A stretch of 16,889 bases of DNA, taken from NCBI GenBank assembly GCA_030447145.1, contig JAUJLY010000018.1, positions 1 through 16,889 of the forward strand, in the 5' to 3' direction. The notes below the pieces were generated by a model, which worked only from the letters and a program-made list of their open reading frames with translations, did no database searches and had not been told where the DNA came from. The position numbers were made by a program, and so were the translations under genes. Positions 1 through 7,016 of this stretch are shown piece after piece (position 1 is the stretch's first letter; each line of letters begins with the position of its first letter). The stretch is from Thermomicrobiales bacterium (lineage in GTDB: Bacteria; Chloroflexota; Chloroflexia; Thermomicrobiales; UBA6265).

Positions 1-108
1 GTCTTTCTCCCGGACCATCATCAGTATGGGCTTAGCGAAGGAGGCAATGCCTGCAGCAAGAGCGGGTCAAGGGCCAGAACCCGAGCCCCGATCGGAATAT
101 CGGGAGCG

Positions 109-1050
109 TCACAACGAGACAGGGGACGTAGCCGCCAGTGGTGCGGAACGAGCATTGGCCACGAGCAGGATTCCAACGAGCACGCAGGCGATCCCGAGAA
201 GGTGCGGAAGGCCGACTCGCTCATGCAGCAGTAACGCCGCACTTGCCACGGCCGTCACGGGAATCATGCCGGTGAACGCACCCGCGACGCTCGCCGGGAT
301 GACAGCAAGGCCCTTGAACCAGAGCACGAACGCGACGACGGTCACCACGACGGCAAGATAGAGGATCGCAATCCAGGTGCTCGCCGGAACGTTGGCTGGC
401 TGGAAGCCGCGAAGATCCCTGATCGCGAACGGCAGGAACATCACGGTCCCATAGATGCAGATATACGTTGCCGTCGCAAACGGGGAGATCGCGCGCGCCG
501 CATAGCGGCCGAGCACCGTATAGGCCGCCTCACCAACGACGGCAAGAAAAACCAGCAGGCCACCCAGTAAGGGACGCCGCGCCGCATCGTCAGAGGGTGA
601 GACAAGGAGATTGACCAGGACGACACCGCCGACCGCCAGAAAGACGCCCATCCAGGCCGTACGGCTGAGCCGGTCACCGAGCGCAAACGACATGATGGCG
701 ATTATTGCGGGGGTCGCAGCGGTCATGATGCCGCTGATCATCGCGGTCGTCATGTCGAGGCCGATCAGGATCAGGACATTAAAGGCGACGATGCCGAAGA
801 GGGCCTGTGCGGCGAGAACGATGTGCATTCGCAGCGATATTCGGGGGAGACCGTTCTCCACGAGGCGAACAATGATCAGCAGCAGGCTGGCGCCGATAAG
901 GAAGCGGATTCCGGATGCGAGCATGATCGGGATGTTGCCTACGACGAACTTGTTGGCGGTGACGGAGGTGCCGACAATGCCCATGCCGACAGCAAGCGCA
1001 CCGAGAGCAGGGAGCGGATCACTGTCCTTGAACTGGTTGATCATCGGCAT
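109..1050 (-). CDS. EamA/DMT-family membrane transporter
   Basis: A 313-residue, strongly hydrophobic protein with about ten predicted membrane helices arranged as two five-helix halves, the layout of EamA-domain members of the drug/metabolite transporter superfamily. The second half ends with a typical segment reading roughly IPVTAVASAALLLHE followed by a closing helix. Family members export amino acids, metabolites or drugs; the substrate cannot be read from sequence. The first ATG (1050) has GGAG only four bases upstream; a second in-frame ATG at 1044 would give a ten-base spacing, so the start is uncertain by two codons. It is divergent from the small gene at 1148, with about 100 bases between them. 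It ends near the left edge, followed by a weak 6-bp hairpin (87-104) without a T tract. Family confidence is good; function is open. Confidence 0.85.
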   Translation of the reverse strand: MPMINQFKDSDPLPALGALAVGMGIVGTSVTANKFVVGNIPIMLASGIRFLIGASLLLIIVRLVENGLPRISLRMHIVLAAQALFGIVAFNVLILIGLDMTTAMISGIMTAATPAIIAIMSFALGDRLSRTAWMGVFLAVGGVVLVNLLVSPSDDAARRPLLGGLLVFLAVVGEAAYTVLGRYAARAISPFATATYICIYGTVMFLPFAIRDLRGFQPANVPASTWIAILYLAVVVTVVAFVLWFKGLAVIPASVAGAFTGMIPVTAVASAALLLHERVGLPHLLGIACVLVGILLVANARSAPLAATSPVSL

Positions 1051-1147
1051 GAGGCTCCGGGATGTGCATGGCGGACTGCCGTCATAATGGCATAGAGCAG
1101 GTCAACCGGCGAGGCCGCGTTGGGTCAGATTGGGGAGAAACGACAAC

Positions 1148-1594
1148 GTGGCGAAGTGGGCGAAGGAAGCAATTGTCGAGCGGATCGTCCGGATTGCCGA
1201 GTGGCGGGATGAGCGTGCCTTTCAGGATATGCTCGGATTGGGTCCAGAAGCAGCCGAGCGGAGCAATCGCTCTGCCGCGGGCCTCCGGGTGTTGGTTGAC
1301 CATGTCCACTCCCTGCCGGACGATGACGAGCGTATCAAGCGACTGACGAAGTTGGCCTTCTCCGGTGACATCTTCGATCCTGGGGCGTCGTTGCTGAACG
1401 AACTTGGCAGGTTTCGATTTCATGATCCCAATTCATCGGTCGAGCAGTTCGTGACCTTCATGGTGGAGCTGGCCGAGCAGGATGCGAGCGAGCAGGGCCA
1501 GTGGGGCGGGCCCCAGCTTCCTGGGGATAACCCCTGGCGACCATCGTGGGTAATCGATCTCCGCGACCCGGACGAGGATGAGGAGGACTGGTGA
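1148..1594 (+). CDS. hypothetical acidic protein
   Basis: I do not recognise this family. The frame is open from a TTG at 1130, but a GTG at 1148 is the better start because GGGGAGA lies nine bases before it; this gives 148 residues. The first ~90 residues look alpha-helical and mixed-charge. The C-terminus is Trp/Pro-rich and then very acidic, ending in a run of Asp and Glu closed by Trp. No signal peptide or membrane helix is seen, so it is probably cytoplasmic. It is convergent with the PHP-hydrolase gene, the two stop codons lying about 100 bases apart, and divergent from the transporter at 109-1050. The weaker 113-codon frame on the other strand (1082-1423) has no good start signal. Confidence 0.6.
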   Translation: MAKWAKEAIVERIVRIAEWRDERAFQDMLGLGPEAAERSNRSAAGLRVLVDHVHSLPDDDERIKRLTKLAFSGDIFDPGASLLNELGRFRFHDPNSSVEQFVTFMVELAEQDASEQGQWGGPQLPGDNPWRPSWVIDLRDPDEDEEDW

Positions 1595-1695
1595 AGAAAC
1601 GGCGTCTCCCTACAGCAGCGTTGAAACACCTTGCAGCAGCGTGATCGATGAACCACCCAGGAAGGCTTGGCGAGATGGCCTTGGCGGAGGCCGCG

Positions 1696-3063
1696 TCACC
1701 GCAGCCAAACGGGGTTACTGAGCGCTCGGATGCCGCCGGTGGGGGTATGCAGCTCGAAGCGGAGGAATGGCACATCATCGTCGAGCACATGCTGGATAGA
1801 CCAGCGCCTGGTAACGTCCGGCCCTTGTATGGCGCCGGCGCCGAGGCACCCGTGTGGCCCGATCTCGAGAAGGGCGTCTCCCTCTCCTCCAACAATCCGG
1901 ACGACCATCTCGTCGCCTTCACGTCGCGCATAGAGCTGTGGTCCCGCGGGTGATTCACTGATGAAGCAGCGGCCACCGCGGATTGCCTTGATGATGCTCT
2001 GCGGCGAGAGCGTTTCATCGGTCTGGATCCAGAGCGTGGGGAAGCCCATGGTCGCCTGGCTGAGGGGGTTCGCTGCCTCGCCACGTTGCTGGTTCTTGTG
2101 CGTATCGCTTCCGCCTATTCCGACGGGCCATGAGTCGGGGGTGCTCTGGTGGAGTGCATCCGCCCAGAAGGCGGTGGAGAGATTGTTGAGGCGCCCCCAC
2201 CAGCCGTTCCAGGGCTCAATGGTGTCGAAGCCACTCACCTCCGGGAACTCCCAGGGCGGGCCATAGGGCTTCGGGTGGTTCAGGGAGACGAGGCCGCCCT
2301 CGGCGCGGGCTGCATCAACGGCCGCCTGGATGCCTGCTGCGGTAGGGGTGCGAAAGTCGTACCAACCATCAGTGCCCCAGACATTAAAGTGCCCAGCATA
2401 TGTCGTGACCTCGACGCCGGGCCCGAGGACAGGCCAGCCGTCTCCCTGCGGCACGAGATCGATGGGGGAACGGGCGCGGTTGTGATCCGTAATGCCGTAG
2501 AAGTCGAGTCCGATGGCATAGGCAATTGCGGCAACCTCGTGTGGATAACTGTCACCATCGGAGTAGACGGTGTGCATATGCAGGTCACCCCGGTACCACC
2601 CCGGCTCAGCAGGCGGCAGCGACACCCGGCGGAGAACACCAAGGTCCGGCCAGGGCGGAACGGTCGGCGGTTTGATGCCAGTATCGAAGGAGACAGTGAC
2701 GCTTATATCCAGACCATGCTGATCGACCTTGTATGCGCCGAAGAGGAGGTTCCAGGTGCCGCTCCCGATGCTCCCCGATCTGTAGGGCGGCGTTGCCCAG
2801 GCGCTGTCGATCGTGATCTCCGTGCGCTCGCTGCCGCTCCAGCCACGGAGGCCGGGACCGCCGCTTTCGATACCCTCTTCGTCGAAAAGCCCAATATCCA
2901 GCGTGTTACCCCCGGTCACCATTGGGCTGGAGCCGATCCGGTTGTTGTAGGCGATCGAGATGTGGATCTGATCGATCCCTTCCGGTACCTCAAAGGGCAC
3001 ATGGCGGAACGTCCGCTCTTCATGGGGCTCGAATCGGGTGGTCAGATGGATCTGTTGGGGCAA
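1696..3063 (-). CDS. PHP-domain metallohydrolase (CehA/McbA-like)
   Basis: 455 residues if started at the TTG at 3063. An AAGGAG sequence overlaps the upstream stop region and lies seven bases before this TTG, better than the ATG at 3105, which would overlap the permease gene. Residues ~1-130 look like a beta-rich domain. A PHP-type metal-dependent hydrolase domain begins near 158 and shows the expected ligands: HMH at 162-164, Asp169, TDH ending at His194, Glu218, His225, NHP with His263, and SDTH with Asp320/His322. The last ~80 residues are again beta-rich. PHP and CehA/McbA relatives hydrolyse phosphoesters or carboxyl esters with bound metal ions. No signal peptide is seen, so it probably acts in the cytoplasm on what the adjacent importer brings in (inference). 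It starts four bases after the permease stop, which suggests translational coupling. Confidence 0.82.
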   Translation of the reverse strand: MPQQIHLTTRFEPHEERTFRHVPFEVPEGIDQIHISIAYNNRIGSSPMVTGGNTLDIGLFDEEGIESGGPGLRGWSGSERTEITIDSAWATPPYRSGSIGSGTWNLLFGAYKVDQHGLDISVTVSFDTGIKPPTVPPWPDLGVLRRVSLPPAEPGWYRGDLHMHTVYSDGDSYPHEVAAIAYAIGLDFYGITDHNRARSPIDLVPQGDGWPVLGPGVEVTTYAGHFNVWGTDGWYDFRTPTAAGIQAAVDAARAEGGLVSLNHPKPYGPPWEFPEVSGFDTIEPWNGWWGRLNNLSTAFWADALHQSTPDSWPVGIGGSDTHKNQQRGEAANPLSQATMGFPTLWIQTDETLSPQSIIKAIRGGRCFISESPAGPQLYARREGDEMVVRIVGGEGDALLEIGPHGCLGAGAIQGPDVTRRWSIQHVLDDDVPFLRFELHTPTGGIRALSNPVWLR

Positions 3064-3067
3064 CGAA

Positions 3068-3994
3068 TTACTCCTTGACCGATCCGAGCGTAATGCCCTT
3101 GACAAAGTATTTCTGCATGAAGGGGTAGAGGATAACCAGCGGCAGGATCGCGATCACGATGCCCGCCATGCGCACGTTAGGCGTGACCATTGAGGTACCG
3201 GAGGTGCCGAGGTTCTCCGTCACGAGCGCGTTGAGCGCCACCTGCAAGGTGTACTTGCTGCTGTCGTTGATGTAGAGGATGACCGGGAGGAACTGGTTCC
3301 AGCGGCTAACAAGCTCGAAGAGCGCAATCGTCGCGATCCCGGCTTGCGAGAGTGGCAGGTAAATGCTCCGGAAGATGCGGAAATCGCTTGCTCCATCGAT
3401 CTTCGCTGATTCCGCCAAGTCATAGGGAACGCCAGCGAAGAAGTTGCGCAGGAGGAGGATGCTGAAGCCCGATATCATGCCGGAAAAGATCAGCGCCCAC
3501 AGCGTGTTCAGCAGCCCAAGCTGTTTGTTGACGATGTAGAGCGGGATCATGATCAGCTCCCCCGGGATCGCCATTGTCGCGAGGATGAAGACCAGCATGA
3601 TCGTTTTGCCGGGAAGATTCCTCTGGATCAGGACGTAGGCGGCAAAGCAGCTCAGCGCGACGTGGAGGACGGTGCCGATCGTGGTCACGATGACGCTGTT
3701 GATGAATGCCTGCTGGAGGTTGAGGTTCACCCAGACGATCCTGAAACCCTCCGCGCTGAACTCCCGTGGCCAGAGGATGATGCCGCGAGCCATCGATGCG
3801 ATGGGTCCGGAAAAGGCGACAGCAACCACGTTCCAGAACGGAACGATCATCATCATCATCAGGATGACTAGGAACGCCATCACGCCGTACTGGAAAAGCC
3901 TGTCGCTATTGCCCTCGCGCTGCGCGGGCCCGCTCGTGTCCCGATCAAGGACCTTATCGCCGAGAGGTACTTCTAGCTGCGAAGCGTCATTCAT
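3068..3994 (-). CDS. carbohydrate ABC transporter permease, MalG/UgpE/YtcP type
   Basis: Inner-membrane subunit of a carbohydrate-type ABC importer, 308 residues with six predicted membrane helices after a ~35-residue cytoplasmic N-terminus. The EAA-loop motif that docks the ATPase is visible at about 195-215 (ESAKIDGASDFRIFRSIYLP). The C-terminus, FVKGITLGSVKE, is typical of CUT1-family second permeases. The chosen ATG (3994) lies one base after the stop of the upstream permease, with GGAGGG nine bases before it. An in-frame ATG at 4012 would overlap the upstream gene by 17 bases and has a poorer ribosome site. It pairs with the permease at 3996-4886. No ATPase gene is adjacent, so it presumably uses a shared MsmX/UgpC-type ATPase encoded elsewhere (inference from how LplABC-type systems usually work). 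Confidence 0.93.
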   Translation of the reverse strand: MNDASQLEVPLGDKVLDRDTSGPAQREGNSDRLFQYGVMAFLVILMMMMIVPFWNVVAVAFSGPIASMARGIILWPREFSAEGFRIVWVNLNLQQAFINSVIVTTIGTVLHVALSCFAAYVLIQRNLPGKTIMLVFILATMAIPGELIMIPLYIVNKQLGLLNTLWALIFSGMISGFSILLLRNFFAGVPYDLAESAKIDGASDFRIFRSIYLPLSQAGIATIALFELVSRWNQFLPVILYINDSSKYTLQVALNALVTENLGTSGTSMVTPNVRMAGIVIAILPLVILYPFMQKYFVKGITLGSVKE

Positions 3995-3995
3995 C

Positions 3996-4886
3996 TCAAT
4001 CGTCCCTCCCAAACCCGGTGATCCGCCATACGATGGCCGTAAGCAGCAACGTTGTGAGCAGCACCATGACTGAGATGGCGCTGGCGAAGCCGAGTTCGTA
4101 ACGCTGGATACCCATGTCGTAGACGTAGGTCATGATCACGTCAATTCCGCCCTGAACAACGGGGTTACGCATGACAAATATCTGGTCGAAGATCCGCAAC
4201 AACCCGAGGATATTCAACATGAAGACCACTTTCATGGTCGGCTTCAGCAGGGGCAGCGTAATCTGGTACATCTGCTGGAAACGGCTGGCTCCGTCGATCC
4301 TGGCCGCCTCGTAGAGCGATGGGTTGATGCTGGTGATCGAGGCCAGATAGATGATCGCCGCGTACCCCATGTCTTTCCAGATCGGCAGACCTATCATCGT
4401 CGCCCGGGCCCAGGTGGTATTGGTCAGGAACCGTACTGGTCCGACATTGATGAGGGCGAGAAGCTCGTTTATTAACCCTCCGCCGGGCGAGAGCAGGAAG
4501 ATCCACATACCGCCGATCACGACCCAGGAGAAGAGGTGAGGCAGATAGACGGTGGTCTGGGCGAGTTTCTTGAAGAGCAGGGTGGCGGCCTCATTCAGAG
4601 CTAGTGCCACCATGATAGGTGGGAAAAACCCGAAGACGAGAATACCGCCACCGATCAACAGGGTGTTCTTGACGACTTGCCAGAACGTGCCGTCTTGCCA
4701 GACCTCGAGATAGTTCTCGGTGCCGATCCATTCCGCGGTGCCGAGCAGCTTGAATTCCTGAAAACTGGACGCTGCTCCCTGATAGAGCGGGTAATAGACG
4801 AAGATCAAAAAATACGCGATGACCGGAAGGATCATCACGTAGAGCCAGGCATGGCTTCTCATTGTGCGGGTCGTGTGCCGTAGCAT
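3996..4886 (-). CDS. carbohydrate ABC transporter permease, LplB/UgpA type
   Basis: First membrane subunit of the importer: 296 residues, six predicted helices, the first at about 13-33. The EAA loop is clear at about 193-215 (EAARIDGASRFQQMYQITLP). The frame is open to 4976, but the ATG at 4886 is preferred: AAGGA precedes it at suitable distance, and the extra 30 residues in the longer version are polar and unlike the family. Together with the MalG-type permease it should form the transmembrane channel for the binding protein encoded just upstream. The gap to that gene (about 170 bases) contains a strong stem-loop. The downstream permease starts one base after its stop. Substrate is undetermined; the family transports oligosaccharides, sugar-phosphates or glycerol-3-phosphate. 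Confidence 0.93.
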   Translation of the reverse strand: MLRHTTRTMRSHAWLYVMILPVIAYFLIFVYYPLYQGAASSFQEFKLLGTAEWIGTENYLEVWQDGTFWQVVKNTLLIGGGILVFGFFPPIMVALALNEAATLLFKKLAQTTVYLPHLFSWVVIGGMWIFLLSPGGGLINELLALINVGPVRFLTNTTWARATMIGLPIWKDMGYAAIIYLASITSINPSLYEAARIDGASRFQQMYQITLPLLKPTMKVVFMLNILGLLRIFDQIFVMRNPVVQGGIDVIMTYVYDMGIQRYELGFASAISVMVLLTTLLLTAIVWRITGFGRDD

Positions 4887-5012
4887 CCGCAGGTCCTTGC
4901 ATAGGTGGCAATTATGCGCCTGAGACGAGAGGCCGTATTCGGGTCGGAATCCGTACGTCGTCCACCGGCGCCCCACCTGTAGGAATCACCAGAAGGGGCG
5001 ACGGCGGTGATG

Positions 5013-5050
5013 CAGCCTGGGGTGTCGTGAGATCATGACACCCCAGGCTG
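5013..5050 (-). promoter_or_regulatory. stem-loop between binding-protein and permease genes
   Basis: A perfect 14-bp inverted repeat (5013-5026 with 5037-5050) around a 10-base loop, starting seven bases after the stop codon of the solute-binding protein gene. No T tract follows on the minus strand, so it is unlikely to be a full terminator. Stem-loops in this position in sugar-importer operons often stabilise the upstream message or stop part of the transcription, so that more binding protein than permease is made. That role is inferred here. Confidence 0.7.
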
Positions 5051-5056
5051 ATGAAT

Positions 5057-6565
5057 CTAGTCGATCAAGCCCTCGCTACGGAGTCGCTCCTGCATCGCCG
5101 CAACAGCGTCGGCGGCGGAGATGTCACCGAGAATCGTCTTGATGATGTTCTCATCCAGGATCGGCACGACCTCGGCGTCCCACTGTGGCCCGAGCTGGGC
5201 AAGATAGCCGTATTCCACAGAGATCTCCTGCGCTTCGGCAAGGCCGGGGAGCTCGCCGACCGGATTGTCCCAGTTCGTGTTGTACGGGGTCGGAACGCCA
5301 TGGTCCATGGCATGTTCCGCCCCAACCTCGGTCAGCTCGTAGGTGTCGCCCTCGACAGTGTAGTCGTGATCCAGGATACCGAGGGAGCCCAGGATGATGC
5401 CCGGGAAGGTATGCCACCACTCAAGGAACTTGAACGCGAGTTCCGCGTTTGGCGCGTTCACCGGGATCGCCCAGACGCTTGGCTGGCCGCGGGAGATAAT
5501 GACGCCGTCCGGTCCCTCGGCGGCGGCAAGACCCTTGGCCTGGAAATCCGATCCCGGATTTTCCTGTTCCACGAGCGCGTTGAACAGACCAACCCACGTA
5601 TCCCAGTAGGTGACGAAGCCGACCTTGTCGGTCATGAAGAGATTGCGCATGTCGGCAGTCTCTGCGGTGGCGAAACTGGGATCGTAGAGGCCCTCGGCGT
5701 ACAGCTTCGCGAGCCACTCGTACACCGGAATCGCCGCCTCGGTAGCGTAGGGGATGGTCCGCTTGCCATCGACCTCGACGTAGCCTGGACGGATACCTTC
5801 GCTGCTCATAAAGGGCTGGATGTCGTAGGTACCCGCGGTCGAGAGACCGAGTGTGACTCCCTCGCCATTGCCAGCTGGATCCTGGTCACGGAAGGCAACC
5901 ATGACGTCGTAGATCTCGTCGAGGGTCTTCGGCGCCTCAAGCCCCAACTGATCCAGCCAGTCCTGGCGGACCGTTAGCATGCGGGCGCCTTCGAACTTGT
6001 TGAAGACCGAGTAGAACGTGTCACCGTCGTACTCGATCAACTCCCACTCTTCGGGAGGAATGACTGTTGGGTTGCTGAGGATGGCGGAGTTGTTGATCTG
6101 CTCGGTAAGGTCAGTGAGTACCTCCTGGTCAACCAGAACGTCCATCCGGTTCTTGTTCATGTAGATGAGGTCGTATTCCACGCCAGCGGCAAGGTCGGCC
6201 AGCATCTTCTCGTCGTATTCCGCGGTCGGGTGAACCAGCTCAACCTGGATACCGGTGAGGCGCCTGATCTCCTCTTCAAAGAGCTGATCCTCCTCCGGGG
6301 TTTTGCCGCCAACAACGGCGCTGAGGATGTGGAGGGTCTTGCCCTCGCCCATCTCCTGGATCTCGGCAATAACCGCTTCCTGGGCGGCGAGGAAATCCTG
6401 ATCGACTTCTGTAAGGGGCACCGGTGACGCTGCCGGCGAGCCTGCCGGCGTTTGGGCACTACCGAGCGCAACCTTACCAACCGCTGCGCCAGCACCAAGA
6501 GCCGACCCGCGCTGGACGAGCGAACGTCGCGAAAGTGACGAGGAAAACGGGCGTTTGCTTGACAT
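5057..6565 (-). CDS. extracellular solute-binding protein, Tat-exported
   Basis: 502 residues, the substrate-capturing subunit of the ABC importer. The N-terminus carries a twin-arginine signal: SRRSLVQ at 12-18, a small-residue hydrophobic core (about 20-36), then LGSA just before a Pro/Ala/Ser-rich linker. No lipobox cysteine is present, so it is either released or held by an uncleaved signal. The body fits family 1 binding proteins of the LplA/YtcQ kind, with Trp/Tyr-rich segments in the C-terminal half (for example WDTWVGLFNALVEQ and EWWHTFPGI). The ATG at 6565 has AAGGAAG nine bases upstream. It is the first gene of a four-gene minus-strand operon. Export in folded form by Tat is an inference from the signal. 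The ligand is unknown. Confidence 0.92.
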   Translation of the reverse strand: MSSKRPFSSSLSRRSLVQRGSALGAGAAVGKVALGSAQTPAGSPAASPVPLTEVDQDFLAAQEAVIAEIQEMGEGKTLHILSAVVGGKTPEEDQLFEEEIRRLTGIQVELVHPTAEYDEKMLADLAAGVEYDLIYMNKNRMDVLVDQEVLTDLTEQINNSAILSNPTVIPPEEWELIEYDGDTFYSVFNKFEGARMLTVRQDWLDQLGLEAPKTLDEIYDVMVAFRDQDPAGNGEGVTLGLSTAGTYDIQPFMSSEGIRPGYVEVDGKRTIPYATEAAIPVYEWLAKLYAEGLYDPSFATAETADMRNLFMTDKVGFVTYWDTWVGLFNALVEQENPGSDFQAKGLAAAEGPDGVIISRGQPSVWAIPVNAPNAELAFKFLEWWHTFPGIILGSLGILDHDYTVEGDTYELTEVGAEHAMDHGVPTPYNTNWDNPVGELPGLAEAQEISVEYGYLAQLGPQWDAEVVPILDENIIKTILGDISAADAVAAMQERLRSEGLID

Positions 6566-6633
6566 CGGGCGATGCTTCCTTCCGATAGTGCTTGATCCAT
6601 CCAGCTGGCGATAGCGTCCCTGGCATATTCCCT

Positions 6634-6660
6634 TGCGGTTCCCCGGCCTTGGGGGCCGCA
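6634..6660 (-). promoter_or_regulatory. GC-rich stem-loop in binding-protein 5' leader
   Basis: TGCGG (6634-6638) pairs with CCGCA (6656-6660), and CCCC (6641-6644) with GGGG (6652-6655), with a TT bulge. If the message of the binding-protein operon starts further upstream, this lies in its 5' leader, about 70 bases before the start codon. No T tract follows. The role is unknown. Confidence 0.4.
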
Positions 6661-6719
6661 GGAAAACTGGCAGGAATATATCTCGTGGGCGCTCCCCAGA
6701 TGGTCAAGAAATCGTCGAA

Positions 6720-6760
6720 CGGTACAAGTGATTGATTGTCGCCATGGTGTCATTGTACCG
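6720..6760. repeat. separated inverted repeat, possible operator
   Basis: CGGTACAA (6720-6727) and its exact reverse complement TTGTACCG (6753-6760) are separated by 25 bases, giving centres 33 bases apart, or about three helical turns. The right arm overlaps an 8-bp palindrome, TACCGGTA (6756-6763). The position upstream of the sugar-importer operon would suit a local regulator, but no regulator gene is adjacent. Confidence 0.35.
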
Positions 6761-7016
6761 GTAACGCTGGGTTTTTGACATGGCATTATCTTGGTTGTTC
6801 TCCCATGGTAGAGAGGCTCCCGTTGAGTTGCATCATCGACCCCCCGAGGAGCACGGAAGACATACATGGCCGTGGCCCCGAAAGAGACTGGACAAATACC
6901 GAGATACGCTTGAACATGAAAGCTTCAACCCGGGCCCCGACATCGGTCCCACGCCAAATACCATGACGACGACACCGTAGAGTGAGTTGGACTCAAAGGG
7001 AAGGGAACAGGATTGT

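Larger units (their letters stand above)
6566..7016. other. divergent intergenic region, binding protein / transhydrogenase
   Basis: 451 bases between two divergent operons with no convincing gene. It holds a separated inverted repeat (6720-6760), a GC-rich stem-loop in the presumed 5' leader of the binding-protein message (6634-6660) and a TTGACA at 6775-6780 on the plus strand without a good -10 partner at 17-18 bases. On the minus strand a TTGACC (about 6699-6704) precedes an AT-rich GATATATT, but the spacing of 19-21 bases is too long for a confident promoter call. Short frames here have no ribosome site or family resemblance. Confidence 0.6.

Noticed and set aside
87..104. Hairpin after the EamA transporter as a terminator
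   Set aside because: Only a 6-bp stem (CCCGAT/ATCGGG) with no T tract on the minus strand; too weak to list as a feature.
1082..1423. 113-codon open frame on the minus strand opposite the small acidic protein
   Set aside because: No ribosome site and a less protein-like composition; the plus-strand frame has a good GTG start.
1677..1692. Hairpin GGCCT/AGGCC as a terminator for the PHP hydrolase gene
   Set aside because: 5-bp stem without a T tract; expected by chance in GC-rich DNA.
2149..3078. 309-codon open frame on the plus strand
   Set aside because: It lies wholly opposite the PHP hydrolase, whose catalytic motifs are clear; the plus-strand protein resembles no family and arises from GC-rich codon bias.
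5051..5977. 308-codon open frame on the plus strand
   Set aside because: Opposite the well-supported solute-binding protein gene; no domain or ribosome site.
6775..6780. TTGACA as promoter of the pnt operon
   Set aside because: No -10 match at normal spacing, and it is more than 230 bases before the pntAA start.
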